A program made the translations under genes and the position numbers. The notes under the pieces were generated by a model. It was given only the letters and a program-made list of their open reading frames with translations, was not told the DNA's origin and ran no database searches. Below are positions 6,999 through 15,518 of a stretch of DNA of 58,201 bases, piece after piece. This DNA is from Candidatus Edwardsbacteria bacterium. Its GTDB lineage: Bacteria; Edwardsbacteria; AC1; EtOH8. Positions within the stretch are counted from its first letter, which is position 1, and every line of letters starts with the position of its first letter. The DNA lies in contig JAHJLF010000041.1 in NCBI GenBank assembly GCA_018821925.1, positions 1 to 58,201 of the forward strand, written 5' to 3'.

Positions 6999-8060
6999 AT
7001 GAGTAAAATTGGATTTACTGAAGGGCCCTGCCCTGTATGTAATTATAAAGAATCAAAGTTTAAAGAAGCTCTAATATCAGAAAAAATATATGGACAATAT
7101 TTAGAAATCGATTGTCCTCGCTGTGGAAATTATGCCTTTATATTAGATGATTTTGACGATATTCATGAGTTGTTGCTTAGTATCATTAATGAGGATGAAT
7201 TATATTGGTTCCTCGGTTATACTAGAGAACAAACAGAAATTAGAGATTATAATATTGTAAATAAACTACGCTCAGAAGCAGGGACAACTGAATCTTTGTC
7301 TTATAAATACAATAAATTGCGCAACGAACCTTTCATAAGAATTGAAAAGGATAAGATAAAAGAACAAATAATATTTGCAATCAAACAAGCACCTAAAACG
7401 CCCCATGATAAAGCAATTAAATTATTAACCAATTTAGCGAACAGCAATAGATTCCCAGGGAATTTAATACCCCTTGATTCAGAGAAAGATTATACGGCTT
7501 CATACAGCGGAAGTGCTGAAGAATTTCGTTACTATCTTGAATATTTAGAGAAAAATGATTATATAAATATTCGTGGGACTAATTGTATAATTACAGTCAA
7601 TGGTTGGAAGGTTGTGAATGAAGTACAGACCATGAAAAATTTACCCCAATGTTTCGTAGCCATGTGGTTTGATCAAAGTATGGATAATATTTATCTTAAT
7701 ATTGAAAAAGCGATAAATGACGCGGGTTATAAACCCGTTAGAGTAGACAAAGAACACTATACTGGTGATATAAATGATAAAATTATTTCCGAGATTCGTA
7801 AAAGCAAATTTATTATTGCGGATTATACAGGGCAAAGGCATGGTGTATATTATGAAGCCGGATTTGCAAGGGGCTTGGGAATAGAGGTTATTTCTACCTG
7901 TAGGAAAGACGAGATCGATGATTTGCATTTTGATACTTCACATTTAAATCATATAACTTGGGAAACGAATGTTGAAATATATCAAAAGTTAAAAGATAGA
8001 ATATTGGCTGTATTTGGTCAAGGGCCAATAAAAAATAACGAAAATCAAGATAGCAAATAG
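6999..8060 (+). CDS. zinc-ribbon protein with nucleoside 2-deoxyribosyltransferase/TIR-like C-terminal domain
   Basis: A 353-residue protein of unknown role. It opens with a zinc ribbon (C11-x2-C14 and C39-x2-C42) and continues with a helical middle. It ends, from about residue 218, with a Rossmann-like domain: CFVAMWFD, then ISEIRKSKFIIADYTGQ, then GVYYEAGFARG with E286. That pattern (Ser/Thr-rich turn, then Y-E-x-G-x-A) is typical of the deoxyribosyltransferase/TIR-like superfamily, which cleaves N-glycosidic bonds in nucleosides or NAD-like molecules and is recurrent in antiviral effectors. A strong site, AAGGAGA, six bases before the ATG at 6999 decides the start over 6984. The gene is clearly AT-rich while both neighbours are GC-rich, suggesting transfer into the tup-moeA operon. 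Function is inferred only. Confidence 0.6.
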   Translation: MSKIGFTEGPCPVCNYKESKFKEALISEKIYGQYLEIDCPRCGNYAFILDDFDDIHELLLSIINEDELYWFLGYTREQTEIRDYNIVNKLRSEAGTTESLSYKYNKLRNEPFIRIEKDKIKEQIIFAIKQAPKTPHDKAIKLLTNLANSNRFPGNLIPLDSEKDYTASYSGSAEEFRYYLEYLEKNDYINIRGTNCIITVNGWKVVNEVQTMKNLPQCFVAMWFDQSMDNIYLNIEKAINDAGYKPVRVDKEHYTGDINDKIISEIRKSKFIIADYTGQRHGVYYEAGFARGLGIEVISTCRKDEIDDLHFDTSHLNHITWETNVEIYQKLKDRILAVFGQGPIKNNENQDSK

Positions 8061-8061
8061 C

Positions 8062-9273
8062 ATGATATCATTTCACGAAGCCAGAAATAAAATACTGGAG
8101 GGCATAAAACCTTTGCCCCCAGAAAAGTGCCGTCTGGAGGACTTTTTGGGCAGAATACTGGTCCAGGATGTCGCGGCCTCGTTTGACATCCCCCAAAAGG
8201 ACAACTCGGCCATGGACGGTTTTGCTATCATTGCGGCTGATGTGGCAAATGCCTCACAGGATGATCCTGTGACACTGCAAGTCATCGAGGACGTGCCGGC
8301 CGGTAAGGTTGCGACCAAATCACTAAAACCGGGGCAGGCCATTCGCATTATGACCGGGGCGCAGATACCAGAGGGAGCGGATGCGGTGGTGCCAGTAGAA
8401 TTGACCAGCAAGGGAATACAGAATATTGAAGTTAGAATATTGAAGGCGGTCAGGCAGGGGGCAAATATTCGCAGACAAGGCGAGGATGTAAAGTCCGGGC
8501 AAATGCTGATTACCAAAGGAACCAGGCTGCGGCCGCAGGAAGTGGGCTTGATCGCTTCTCTGGGCCTTATGGAAGTTTTGGTGACCAAGCAGCCGGTGGT
8601 GGGAATAATCTCCAGCGGCAATGAGATCGCCGCACCGGGACAGACGTTAAAGCCCGGTCAGATATACGATGCCAACCGCTTCAGCATAGCAGGGCAGGTT
8701 AAAGAGGCCGGGGCAGTGGCCAAGGATTACGGCATTGTGCCGGACGATCTGTCGGCCATAAAAGGAATTTTGAATAAGGCAGCGCAGGATTGCGATGTGA
8801 TCATAACCTCGGGCGGGGTTTCGGTGGGCGACTATGATCTGATGAAGCAGGTTCTGTCCGAACTGGGGCAGATGAATTTCTGGCAGGTGAAACAGAAGCC
8901 GGGAAAGCCACTGGCCTTTGGGCATATCAACGGCAAGCCGGTGGTGGGATTACCGGGCAACCCGGTATCCTCGATGGTGGTCTGTGACCAGTATGTGCGG
9001 CCGCTGATGTTGAAGATGCAGGGCTGCGCTGCCATTTTCAAAACTGCCATTACCGCAGTATGCGATCAGGCCATAAAAAAACCGGCCGGGAAAACCCAAT
9101 TCCTGCGTGCCAAGGTAAAATGGCAAGACGGCGCGTATCACACAGTTCTCACCGGGCCGCAGGGTTCGGGAATACTGACCTCCATGGTTCAGGCCGACGG
9201 GCTGATGATCCTGCCGGAAGAATGCGACGGGGTAAAACAGGGGGATATGGTGTCTGTCGAATTGTTTGGGTAA
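8062..9273 (+). CDS. moeA: molybdopterin molybdenumtransferase
   Basis: MoeA inserts molybdate (or tungstate) into adenylylated molybdopterin to give the active cofactor. The 403 residues carry the full set: PQKDNSAMDG near residue 47, RIMTGAQIPEGAD near 95, the MoCF fold with SSGNE near 187 and TSGGVSVGDYD near 253, LPGNPVSSMV near 298, and a C-terminal beta-barrel from about 325. The start at 8062 follows the previous stop by one base, so it is likely read in the same transcript as tupABC. Placement beside a tungstate importer suggests the cell makes a tungsten cofactor, as many anaerobes do. Confidence 0.93.
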   Translation: MISFHEARNKILEGIKPLPPEKCRLEDFLGRILVQDVAASFDIPQKDNSAMDGFAIIAADVANASQDDPVTLQVIEDVPAGKVATKSLKPGQAIRIMTGAQIPEGADAVVPVELTSKGIQNIEVRILKAVRQGANIRRQGEDVKSGQMLITKGTRLRPQEVGLIASLGLMEVLVTKQPVVGIISSGNEIAAPGQTLKPGQIYDANRFSIAGQVKEAGAVAKDYGIVPDDLSAIKGILNKAAQDCDVIITSGGVSVGDYDLMKQVLSELGQMNFWQVKQKPGKPLAFGHINGKPVVGLPGNPVSSMVVCDQYVRPLMLKMQGCAAIFKTAITAVCDQAIKKPAGKTQFLRAKVKWQDGAYHTVLTGPQGSGILTSMVQADGLMILPEECDGVKQGDMVSVELFG

Positions 9274-9344
9274 ATGGGACACGGATGAACACGGATTTTT
9301 AACTGTTCACTTTGTAAACTGTAAACTAATAAACTGGTAAAGCC
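9274..9344. repeat. intergenic repeat-like sequence between moeA and mobB
   Basis: ACACGGATGAACACGGATTT at 9278-9297 is a direct near-repeat. GTTCACTTTGTAAACTGTAAACT at about 9304-9326 is a second low-complexity motif. Similar words recur at 16932-16956 (CGCTGATTGACGCGGATT) and, on the other strand, inside the C-terminal domains of the genes at 45795 and 47256. No promoter is obvious. Confidence 0.4.
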
Positions 9345-9989
9345 ATGCAGCCAATCATCTCTTTCGTCGGACACTCCAACTCCGGCAAGACCACCCTGAT
9401 CGAGCAGATAGTCCGCGACCTGGCCCGCAAGGGCTACCGGGTTGGGGTGCTCAAGCACACCCACGGCGCCATCAAGGCCGATAAAAAAGGGACCGACACC
9501 GACCGGTTCCGGCTGGCCGGGGCCGGGATATCCTCCATTTGCGATGACAAACTGCTGGTAAGGTTTGAGAAGGCCGCAGGCCATAAGCCCAAGGATATCG
9601 TCCACGCGTTGAGCCGGGAACTGGACCTGCTGATCATCGAAGGCTACAAGAAGGAACATTTCCCCAAGGTATTGTTCTCCGATCAATTGGCGGATGCAGA
9701 TCCAAAGGGCATCATCGCTACAGTGGGCAAGAAAAAGCCTGCCTCCAGCAAGGTCCGGCATTTTCAACCATCAAAAATATCCGATATCGCCAAGTGGCTG
9801 GAGCGGGATATCATCATCCCCGGCCGGAAAAGCCGCCAGGTGGTCATCGAGGTGGACGGCAAAAGGCTTCCACTCAATGATTTTGTGGCCGATATTATCA
9901 AGGAAACCATCCGCGGGGCGCTGGGTACGCTCAAGGGCGGCAAAGGCCGTAAGATAGATATCTCTATTGACTTCGGGCGGAAAATATAG
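9345..9989 (+). CDS. mobB: molybdopterin-guanine dinucleotide biosynthesis protein MobB
   Basis: A P-loop protein of 214 residues with Walker A GHSNSGKTTL near residue 7, typical of MobB. KHTHGAIKADKKGTDTDR near residue 40 and LDLLIIEGYKKE near 90 are also family hallmarks. MobB binds GTP and assists MobA in attaching GMP to the cofactor, giving the bis-MGD form used by formate dehydrogenases and related enzymes. No mobA is in the window. The last 55 residues are an extension with a VVIEVDGKRLPLNDFV segment; this tail is seen in anaerobe MobB proteins and may be a small separate domain. It belongs to the Mo/W module. Confidence 0.88.
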   Translation: MQPIISFVGHSNSGKTTLIEQIVRDLARKGYRVGVLKHTHGAIKADKKGTDTDRFRLAGAGISSICDDKLLVRFEKAAGHKPKDIVHALSRELDLLIIEGYKKEHFPKVLFSDQLADADPKGIIATVGKKKPASSKVRHFQPSKISDIAKWLERDIIIPGRKSRQVVIEVDGKRLPLNDFVADIIKETIRGALGTLKGGKGRKIDISIDFGRKI

Positions 9990-10025
9990 TATCCTTAGCC
10001 AAAATTGTGTTTGGAGGAAAGTGAT

Positions 10026-10535
10026 ATGTACAAATTGATTTTGTCCCTTTTGGCCGTGCTGGTCATCTCCGGCTGCGGCAAGAAGGAGGAGCCAAAGGTG
10101 GCGGAGGTGCCGGAGCCGGCAAAACCGGCCATGGTCGCCAGCATCGGCTTCATCAAGGGCGATGTCCAGAAGCTGCTGAGCGGTAAGTGGGAACCGGCCG
10201 CCACTGGCGACACCCTGTACAAGGGCGACTGCCTGAGCATCCCCGAAAAGGCCGAGCTCCAGCTCATCGATGCCCGGGGCGGGAAGCTGAACCTGACCGG
10301 ACCCCAGACGGATGAAGTGACCAATCTGTTGGAAAAGACCGCTGCTGCCTCAGAAGCCAAGGCGGGAAGCAAGGTCATAAAAAGCATTAAGAAGATCCAG
10401 GGCACTAAGCAGACCCTTACCGAACAGACGCCCACCGCCGTTGCCGGCATACGCGGGACAGCCGGCCGCAAGCCCCCGCCTCCCGATTCCACCCTGCCGG
10501 ACAGCTCTTCCAAAATAAATCAGACGGAAAAGTAA
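10026..10535 (+). CDS. FecR-domain lipoprotein
   Basis: A 169-residue lipoprotein. The signal sequence ends in the lipobox LVISGC, so the cysteine near residue 16 would be acylated. After a linker of Pro/Glu/Val comes a FecR-like beta domain: ASIGFIKGDVQ, GDTLYKGDCL, and later TPTAVAGIRGTAG. The VRGT-like motif here is AGIRGTAG. Such domains are found in envelope sensing and scaffold proteins; ligand unknown. A good ribosome site, GGAGGAAAG, precedes the ATG at 10026, which is preferred over an upstream in-frame start at 10005. It sits in an operon-like run between mobB and rho, only three bases before rho. Confidence 0.75.
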   Translation: MYKLILSLLAVLVISGCGKKEEPKVAEVPEPAKPAMVASIGFIKGDVQKLLSGKWEPAATGDTLYKGDCLSIPEKAELQLIDARGGKLNLTGPQTDEVTNLLEKTAAASEAKAGSKVIKSIKKIQGTKQTLTEQTPTAVAGIRGTAGRKPPPPDSTLPDSSSKINQTEK

Positions 10536-10538
10536 TAT

Positions 10539-11825
10539 TTGGATATTGTCGAGCTTAAATCCAAGACGGTCTCCGAACTGTGCAGCATAGCCAAGGAGCT
10601 GGACATCCAGGGGGCCAGCGGGTTGAAGAAGCAGGAGATCATCTATAAGATCCTGCAGGCCCAAGCCGTGCGCAACGGACTGGTGTTCGGCGGCGGGGTG
10701 CTGGAGGTACTGCCGGACGGGTTCGGGTTCCTGCGCTCGCCCGATTACAGCTACATGCCGGGCCCGGACGACATCTACGTGGGGCCCACCCAGGTCAAAC
10801 GCTTTCTGCTGCGCACCGGAGACCTGGTGACCGGACAGATAAGGCCGCCCAAGGAGGGCGAGAAGAACTTTGCTCTTTTAAAGGTCGAGGCCATTGACCA
10901 GGAGAACCCGGAGACGGCCCGGGACCGGATTTTTTTTGACAACCTGACCGCGCTGTATCCCCAGGAGAGGATAGTGCTGGAACGGGGCGCCTCCGATTTC
11001 TCGATGCGGGTGATGGACCTGCTGGCGCCCATCGGCAAGGGCCAGCGGGGCCTGCTGGTTTCGCCGCCCCGGGCCGGAAAGACGGTGCTGCTGCAGGATA
11101 TCGCCAACAGCATCACCGCCAACCATCCCGAGATCGTGCTGTTCATCTTGCTGATCGACGAGCGGCCGGAGGAGGTCACCGACATGCAGCGGCACGTCAA
11201 GGCCGAGGTCTTCAGCTCCACTTTCGACGAACCTCCCGAGAGGCATGTCCAGGTGGCCGACATGGTGCTGGAGAGGGCCAAGCGGCTGGTGGAGCGGAAG
11301 AAGGACGTGGTGATCCTGCTGGATTCCATCACCCGGCTGGCCCGGGCCAACAATCAGGTGATACCCCATTCCGGCAAGACCCTGTCCGGCGGGGTGGACT
11401 CCAACGCTCTACAGAGACCCAAAAGGTTCTTCGGCACGGCCCGCAACATAGAGGAGGGCGGCAGCCTGACCATCATCGCCACCGCCCTGGTGGAGACCGG
11501 CAGCCGGATGGACGAGGTGATCTTCGAGGAGTTCAAGGGCACCGGCAACATGGAGCTGGTGCTGGACCGCAAGCTGGCCGACCGCCGGATATTCCCGGCC
11601 ATAGACATCAACCGCTCCGGCACCCGCAAGGAGGAATTGCTGCTGGGGCCCGAGGCCCTCAACCGGTCGTGGGTCCTGCGGAAGCTGTTGAGCGATATGA
11701 ACCCGGTGGAGGCCATGGAATTCCTGATCTCACGCCTCAAGGGCACCAAATCCAACAAGGATTTTATCACCGCCATGAGCGCCTTCGAGGGCCGGGAGAA
11801 CAACGACAAAAAATCCAGAAACTGA
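10539..11825 (+). CDS. rho: transcription termination factor Rho
   Basis: A hexameric RNA-dependent ATPase that ends transcripts lacking intrinsic terminators. The N-terminal Rho_N helix-extended-helix covers residues 1-45, the RNA-binding cold-shock-like barrel 50-120 ([12 protein letters not shown]) and the ATPase core follows. Walker A is PPRAGKT at 176-182 with K181. [14 protein letters not shown], the Q-loop-like [14 protein letters not shown] and the R-loop [11 protein letters not shown] are conserved. Total length is 428. The start is TTG at 10539: it gives the canonical [10 protein letters not shown] and follows GGAAAAG. rpmE directly after rho is a common bacterial order. Confidence 0.96.
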   Translation: MDIVELKSKTVSELCSIAKELDIQGASGLKKQEIIYKILQAQAVRNGLVFGGGVLEVLPDGFGFLRSPDYSYMPGPDDIYVGPTQVKRFLLRTGDLVTGQIRPPKEGEKNFALLKVEAIDQENPETARDRIFFDNLTALYPQERIVLERGASDFSMRVMDLLAPIGKGQRGLLVSPPRAGKTVLLQDIANSITANHPEIVLFILLIDERPEEVTDMQRHVKAEVFSSTFDEPPERHVQVADMVLERAKRLVERKKDVVILLDSITRLARANNQVIPHSGKTLSGGVDSNALQRPKRFFGTARNIEEGGSLTIIATALVETGSRMDEVIFEEFKGTGNMELVLDRKLADRRIFPAIDINRSGTRKEELLLGPEALNRSWVLRKLLSDMNPVEAMEFLISRLKGTKSNKDFITAMSAFEGRENNDKKSRN

Positions 11826-11863
11826 AAATAATAGAAAATAATCAATAAATCAACGAGGTCAAA

Positions 11864-12229
11864 ATGAGAAAAGGCATCCATCCCAAGTACGAGACTACCA
11901 CCATCACCTGCGCCTGTGGCAACGTGATCGATACCAAATCCACCACCAAGGAAATCCGGGTGGAGATATGCTCCAGCTGTCATCCCTATTTCACCGGCAA
12001 ACAGAAACTGATGGACACCGCCGGCCGGGTGGAACGTTTCAACAAGCGTTACCGCAAGGAAGGCACAGCGGTCAAAGAGGAAACGGCTGTCAAGAAAGAA
12101 GCCGCCGTCAAACCGGAAGTTGTCGTCAAGAAGGAAATAGTCGTCAAGCCGGAAGCAGCCCCCAAGAAGGAAGCGGCCGCCAAGAAAGCAGCAGCCCCCA
12201 AGAAGGAAACTGTCGCCAAGAAAAAATAG
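11864..12229 (+). CDS. rpmE: 50S ribosomal protein L31 with long Lys/Ala/Glu tail
   Basis: Residues 1-68 are a normal zinc-type L31 ([16 protein letters not shown]...), with ligands C16, C18, C36 and C39 and the [13 protein letters not shown] signature. L31 bridges the ribosomal subunits. Residues 69-121 are an unusual tail made of repeated Lys-Lys-Glu-Ala/Val and Lys-Pro-Glu units with Ala/Pro, presumably disordered and strongly charged. The DNA of the tail is itself repetitive (GTCAAGAAGGAA variants), so its length may vary between strains. It follows rho after 38 bases and ends before a clear terminator. Confidence 0.93.
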   Translation: MRKGIHPKYETTTITCACGNVIDTKSTTKEIRVEICSSCHPYFTGKQKLMDTAGRVERFNKRYRKEGTAVKEETAVKKEAAVKPEVVVKKEIVVKPEAAPKKEAAAKKAAAPKKETVAKKK

Positions 12230-12255
12230 ATAAGGCCTGTCCATAATATACATAT

Positions 12256-12293
12256 GCAACATCGGGCCAGGCCTGCCTGATGTTGCTTTTTTG
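12256..12293 (+). terminator. terminator after rpmE
   Basis: GCAACATC at 12256-12263 pairs with GATGTTGC at 12279-12286 and is followed by TTTTTT. It ends the run that starts with the Mo/W genes or with the FecR-like gene. Confidence 0.88.
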
Positions 12294-12314
12294 TTTTGAG
12301 ATGATTATATTAAG

Positions 12315-12529
12315 GTGAGCGCCCACGATATGAGCAATGCTTCCGGCTTGGATGCCGTCGCCTACGAACTGGCCGACCGCTACCGCGACGGCCGCTGGCC
12401 CGAGCTCAAGGGCGGGAATGGAAAGCGGTATGGGCCTTCCTGCTTGGGGATCTGAGAAAACGCTGTCCCGGTTTCACTGAGGCGGATTACGCCGGGGCGC
12501 TGGAGAAGGGCTTTGCTGACAGCCGGTAG
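12315..12529 (+). pseudogene. frameshifted small gene remnant
   Basis: From GTG 12315 (or ATG 12330) the frame reads ...LDAVAYELADRYRDGRWPEL and then, at about 12413, continues sensibly only in another frame: EWKAVWAFLLGDLRKRC, ending ...ALEKGFADSR at TAG 12527-12529. The first frame meets a stop at 12453. Joined, the two halves give one acidic/aromatic protein of about 71 residues with the GC-rich codon use of the chromosome. This looks like one indel in a formerly intact small gene. I do not recognise the family. An assembly error could mimic the frameshift. Confidence 0.55.
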
Positions 12530-12628
12530 GGCAGGCTGGGTGCGGTGATATTTTTGTTCAGAGCGAAGAATTATTTTTTGGTAAAAAATAATAATTTTTA
12601 AAATACATATAAATAATGAGATGTAAAA

Positions 12629-13315
12629 ATGGGTAACTCTATTAGTTGGACATGTCCCTTTTGTGGTCGTGATACAACCATTAATGATGATCGGTTTAGT
12701 GCCTCACGTCACACTTTCGATATGGATAATAAATTAGGCAAACAGGTGTTAAAAACAATTGTGATTGTTTGTCCTAACAGTAATTGTAGAGAAGCGTCTA
12801 TTACTGCTTATCTTGGTTCTTATACAGACGTAATAGGTGGTTTTGGAACGAAAGAAAAAGACGAACCACCGCATTCGGTGTGGCCATTGCGTCCACAAGC
12901 AAAAATAAAGATATATCCTGACTATGTGCCGGAAGTAATTATTAAAGATTATCAAGAAGCATGTTTAATTAAGAATTTTTCGCCAAAAGCATCTGCCACA
13001 CTTTCAAGAAGATGTCTTCAAGGCATGATCAGAGGTGTGTGGGATGTTAAAAAAAATAGGTTAGTTGATGAAATTGATGCCTTGAAGAATAAAATTGATG
13101 CCTTAAGTTGGGAAGCAATAGACAGTATAAGACATATCGGCAATATTGGCGCCCATATGGAAAAAGATATTAATCTTATTTTAGAAGTTGAACCTAAAGA
13201 AGCTGAACTTTTAATAGGTCTAATTGAAACGTTAATTACCGAATGGTATGTAAATAAACATGAACGTGAAGCAAGAATGAATAAAATCATCGAAGTTGCT
13301 AAAAATAAAATATAA
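12629..13315 (+). CDS. DUF4145-domain protein with N-terminal zinc ribbon
   Basis: A 228-residue protein. The first 60 residues carry paired cysteines (C9-x2-C12 in TCPFCG, and CPNSNC near 55), a likely zinc ribbon. The rest matches the DUF4145 pattern: a predicted helical region with SPKASATLSRRCLQGMIR near residue 120 and the DSIRHIGNIGAH motif near 170. DUF4145 occurs alone or fused to restriction and other defence nucleases; its biochemical role is not known to me. The gene is AT-rich, lies between two gene remnants and has no strong ribosome site, all consistent with recent arrival. Confidence 0.72.
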   Translation: MGNSISWTCPFCGRDTTINDDRFSASRHTFDMDNKLGKQVLKTIVIVCPNSNCREASITAYLGSYTDVIGGFGTKEKDEPPHSVWPLRPQAKIKIYPDYVPEVIIKDYQEACLIKNFSPKASATLSRRCLQGMIRGVWDVKKNRLVDEIDALKNKIDALSWEAIDSIRHIGNIGAHMEKDINLILEVEPKEAELLIGLIETLITEWYVNKHEREARMNKIIEVAKNKI

Positions 13316-13328
13316 ACGGAGCATTCAC

Positions 13329-13388
13329 ATGCCAAACAAGATTCGCATACTCATTGCCAAGCCCGGGCGGATCAGATGCGAGGGTTAG
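13329..13388 (+). pseudogene. 5' stub of methylmalonyl-CoA mutase cobalamin-binding subunit gene
   Basis: After a GGAG site, the ATG at 13329 opens MPNKIRILIAKPG, which matches the conserved start of the small cobalamin-binding domain of methylmalonyl-CoA mutase and relatives (normally continuing Leu/Met-Asp-Gly-His-Asp-Arg-Gly). Homology stops abruptly at Gly13 (base 13367). Six unrelated codons and a TAG follow, then the palindromic repeat at 13394. The rest of the gene, which should add 110 or more residues including the cobalt-ligand histidine, is missing. I read it as a deletion scar. The match is from memory of the family motif. Confidence 0.6.
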
Positions 13389-13393
13389 GTACG

Positions 13394-13456
13394 GACCTCA
13401 CCCCTGCCCCTCTCCTAAAGCATTAGGAGAGGGAGGACGCAAGGCAGGGCGAGGTC
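13394..13456. repeat. C-rich palindromic repeat, copy B
   Basis: A nested palindrome. The outer arm GACCTCACCCCTGCC at 13394-13408 pairs with GGCAGGGCGAGGTC at 13443-13456. The inner arm is CCTCTCCTAA...TTAGGAGAGG. It starts 6 bases after the stop of the mutase stub, so it marks or caused the deletion boundary. Confidence 0.7.
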
Positions 13457-13505
13457 AAAGCGATTGGGTGTTGCAAAAACTAAAAGAAGAAATAAGATAA
13501 TCAAA

Positions 13506-15440
13506 ATGAAGAAATCACTGATTCTGACAATAATCGCCGCGGTATTCCTCACGACTACACAGGGCCTCCGGGCCGAGGAGATCAACAAAAATACCCTGAT
13601 CCCGGTGAATATATACATCACCACCCATGATGATGTTTATAAATTTAATACCCTGGGGGTGAACATCGAGGAACTGCGGGACGGCTATATTGAGGCCCGT
13701 ATTTCCCAGGCCAAGATAGATGAGCTTACTTCTTCAGGTTGGAAGGTGGAGGCCAGGGAAGAGGAAAGGGTCGATCCCAAGATCATCTCGGCCTATCATG
13801 ACTATTCTTGGATGACGGCCAAGCTGGATTCGGTATGCATCCTTTATCCTGGCATTGCCAGAAAATACAGCATGGGTCTTAGCCAGCTGGGTTATACTCA
13901 ATGGGCCTTTTTGATCACTGACAATCCGGATATTGATGAGAACGAGGCCGAGGTAAGGTTCACGGCCACCATTCACGGGAACGAGCCGGTGGGCACCGAG
14001 ATGTGCCTGGCCATGATCGACTCTTTGACCCAGGGATATACCCTGGGAACTCCGGAGATCACCGCATTGGTTGATAACCGGGAGATATGGTTTGTGCCCA
14101 TGTATAATCCGGACGGCAACACAAACACAAGCCGAAGTTTAAACAATGGGGTGGATCCAAATCGAAATTTCCCAGTGCCTGACGGAACTATCGGCGATGA
14201 CTTAACATATACAAATTATATTGAAACGCAAAATTTCATTGATTTCTGGAGCAAGAGACGGGCAGTATTGTCGGCTACTTATCACGGAGGGGCGCTGATC
14301 GCCAATTATCCCTGGGATTATTTAGATTCTTCTGTAACACCGGTTTTAAATCCAGCAGATTTATTTTTACTTAAAGAAGTTTCTCTTGGATATAGCCGGC
14401 TTAATCTGCCAATGTATTATACGCCAGATGCCCCTTTTGCACCCGCTAATGCAGCAGATAGCGGTGTGATATATGGTTATACCTGGTATCCGGTTTATGG
14501 TAGTTTACAGGATTGGTCGTACCATGCCACTTCCTGCGTTGATATAACCATGGAGATCTCATCCAATAAATGGCCCTCGGCCAGTAGCCTGCCGGCATTT
14601 TGGAGCGACAACCGGGAGGCCATGCTTTATTTCATTCGCCAGGCCGGCTGGGGCGTGCAGGGGATTGTCACCGACTCGCTGACCGGGCTGCCCATCAACT
14701 GGGCTTCGGTGGTCCCCTTCGGGATAGACAAGCCGGTCTACACCGACACCATCGGCGATTACCACCGGATGCTGATGACAGATCAGTACGATTTGGCTTT
14801 CACGGCCATCGGGTATCACGAAAAGTGGGCCTCCGATATCCGGGTAAGGATCGACAGCGTTACCAATCTGGACATGCAACTGGCGCCGATACTGATCACG
14901 GGCATTGTCAGCGATAGTGACAGCGGGAGCCCCATCCCCGGGGCGCTGGTGGAGATCGTCAACCTAAGAAGCGACACCACCGACGGCATCGGTGCCTACC
15001 AGATGCGCTGGAATCAGGACGACTATTACAGCCTGAGGGCCTCGGCCACGGGATATAACACCATCATCTACGACAGCCTGAAGTTCGAGAACGACAGCAC
15101 CATCAATTTCAGCCTGTCCACCGACAGCGGAGTGGCCGGAAGGCCGGGGGTCAATGTCTTTATCACCCGGCTGGAACAGCCTTATCCCAATCCCGGCCGT
15201 TCTACGACTAAATTTCACTTCCAGCTGGCGGCCTCCGGTCAAGCTTGCCTGGATATTTATGATATTACGGGCCGCAGGGTAAAGAGCCTGCCCCAGGGAA
15301 CCGTGCCGGCCGGAGTGGTCCGGCCCTTCACCTGGGACGGCAGCGATCAGTCAGGGAAAAAGGTTTCGGCCGGGGTCTATTTCTGCCGGCTGTCGGCTCT
15401 GGGCATCGAAAGATCGGTCCGATTCATCATGTTGAAATGA
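13506..15440 (+). CDS. secreted M14 zinc carboxypeptidase with T9SS sorting domain
   Basis: A 644-residue exported metallopeptidase. A signal peptide (MKKSLILTIIAAVFL..., cut near residue 23) is followed by a propeptide-like region and the M14 catalytic domain (about 95-375). Zinc ligands are H157 and E160 in HGNE and H260 in YHGG, the substrate arginine lies in DPNRNF and the catalytic glutamate is E350 in DITMEIS. Two carboxypeptidase-regulatory-like beta domains follow (about 380-455 and 460-535), then a C-terminal sorting domain from YPNPGRS to RFIMLK. It would trim peptides outside the cell or at its surface. The ATG at 13506 is chosen because it opens the signal peptide. It overlaps no neighbour, and thiC follows after a terminator. 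Confidence 0.88.
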   Translation: MKKSLILTIIAAVFLTTTQGLRAEEINKNTLIPVNIYITTHDDVYKFNTLGVNIEELRDGYIEARISQAKIDELTSSGWKVEAREEERVDPKIISAYHDYSWMTAKLDSVCILYPGIARKYSMGLSQLGYTQWAFLITDNPDIDENEAEVRFTATIHGNEPVGTEMCLAMIDSLTQGYTLGTPEITALVDNREIWFVPMYNPDGNTNTSRSLNNGVDPNRNFPVPDGTIGDDLTYTNYIETQNFIDFWSKRRAVLSATYHGGALIANYPWDYLDSSVTPVLNPADLFLLKEVSLGYSRLNLPMYYTPDAPFAPANAADSGVIYGYTWYPVYGSLQDWSYHATSCVDITMEISSNKWPSASSLPAFWSDNREAMLYFIRQAGWGVQGIVTDSLTGLPINWASVVPFGIDKPVYTDTIGDYHRMLMTDQYDLAFTAIGYHEKWASDIRVRIDSVTNLDMQLAPILITGIVSDSDSGSPIPGALVEIVNLRSDTTDGIGAYQMRWNQDDYYSLRASATGYNTIIYDSLKFENDSTINFSLSTDSGVAGRPGVNVFITRLEQPYPNPGRSTTKFHFQLAASGQACLDIYDITGRRVKSLPQGTVPAGVVRPFTWDGSDQSGKKVSAGVYFCRLSALGIERSVRFIMLK

Positions 15441-15458
15441 AAGAGGGAAATTTAATCA

Positions 15459-15491
15459 GGCGGCGGACCGACAGGGCCCGTCGCCTTTTTT
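15459..15491 (+). terminator. terminator after the carboxypeptidase gene
   Basis: GGCGGCGG at 15459-15466 pairs (one G-U) with CCGTCGCC at 15478-15485, followed by TTTTTT. It separates the peptidase from the thiC promoter. Confidence 0.82.
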
Positions 15492-15518
15492 ATGAGGCAT
15501 TGCCGGGCCGTGTGTTTC

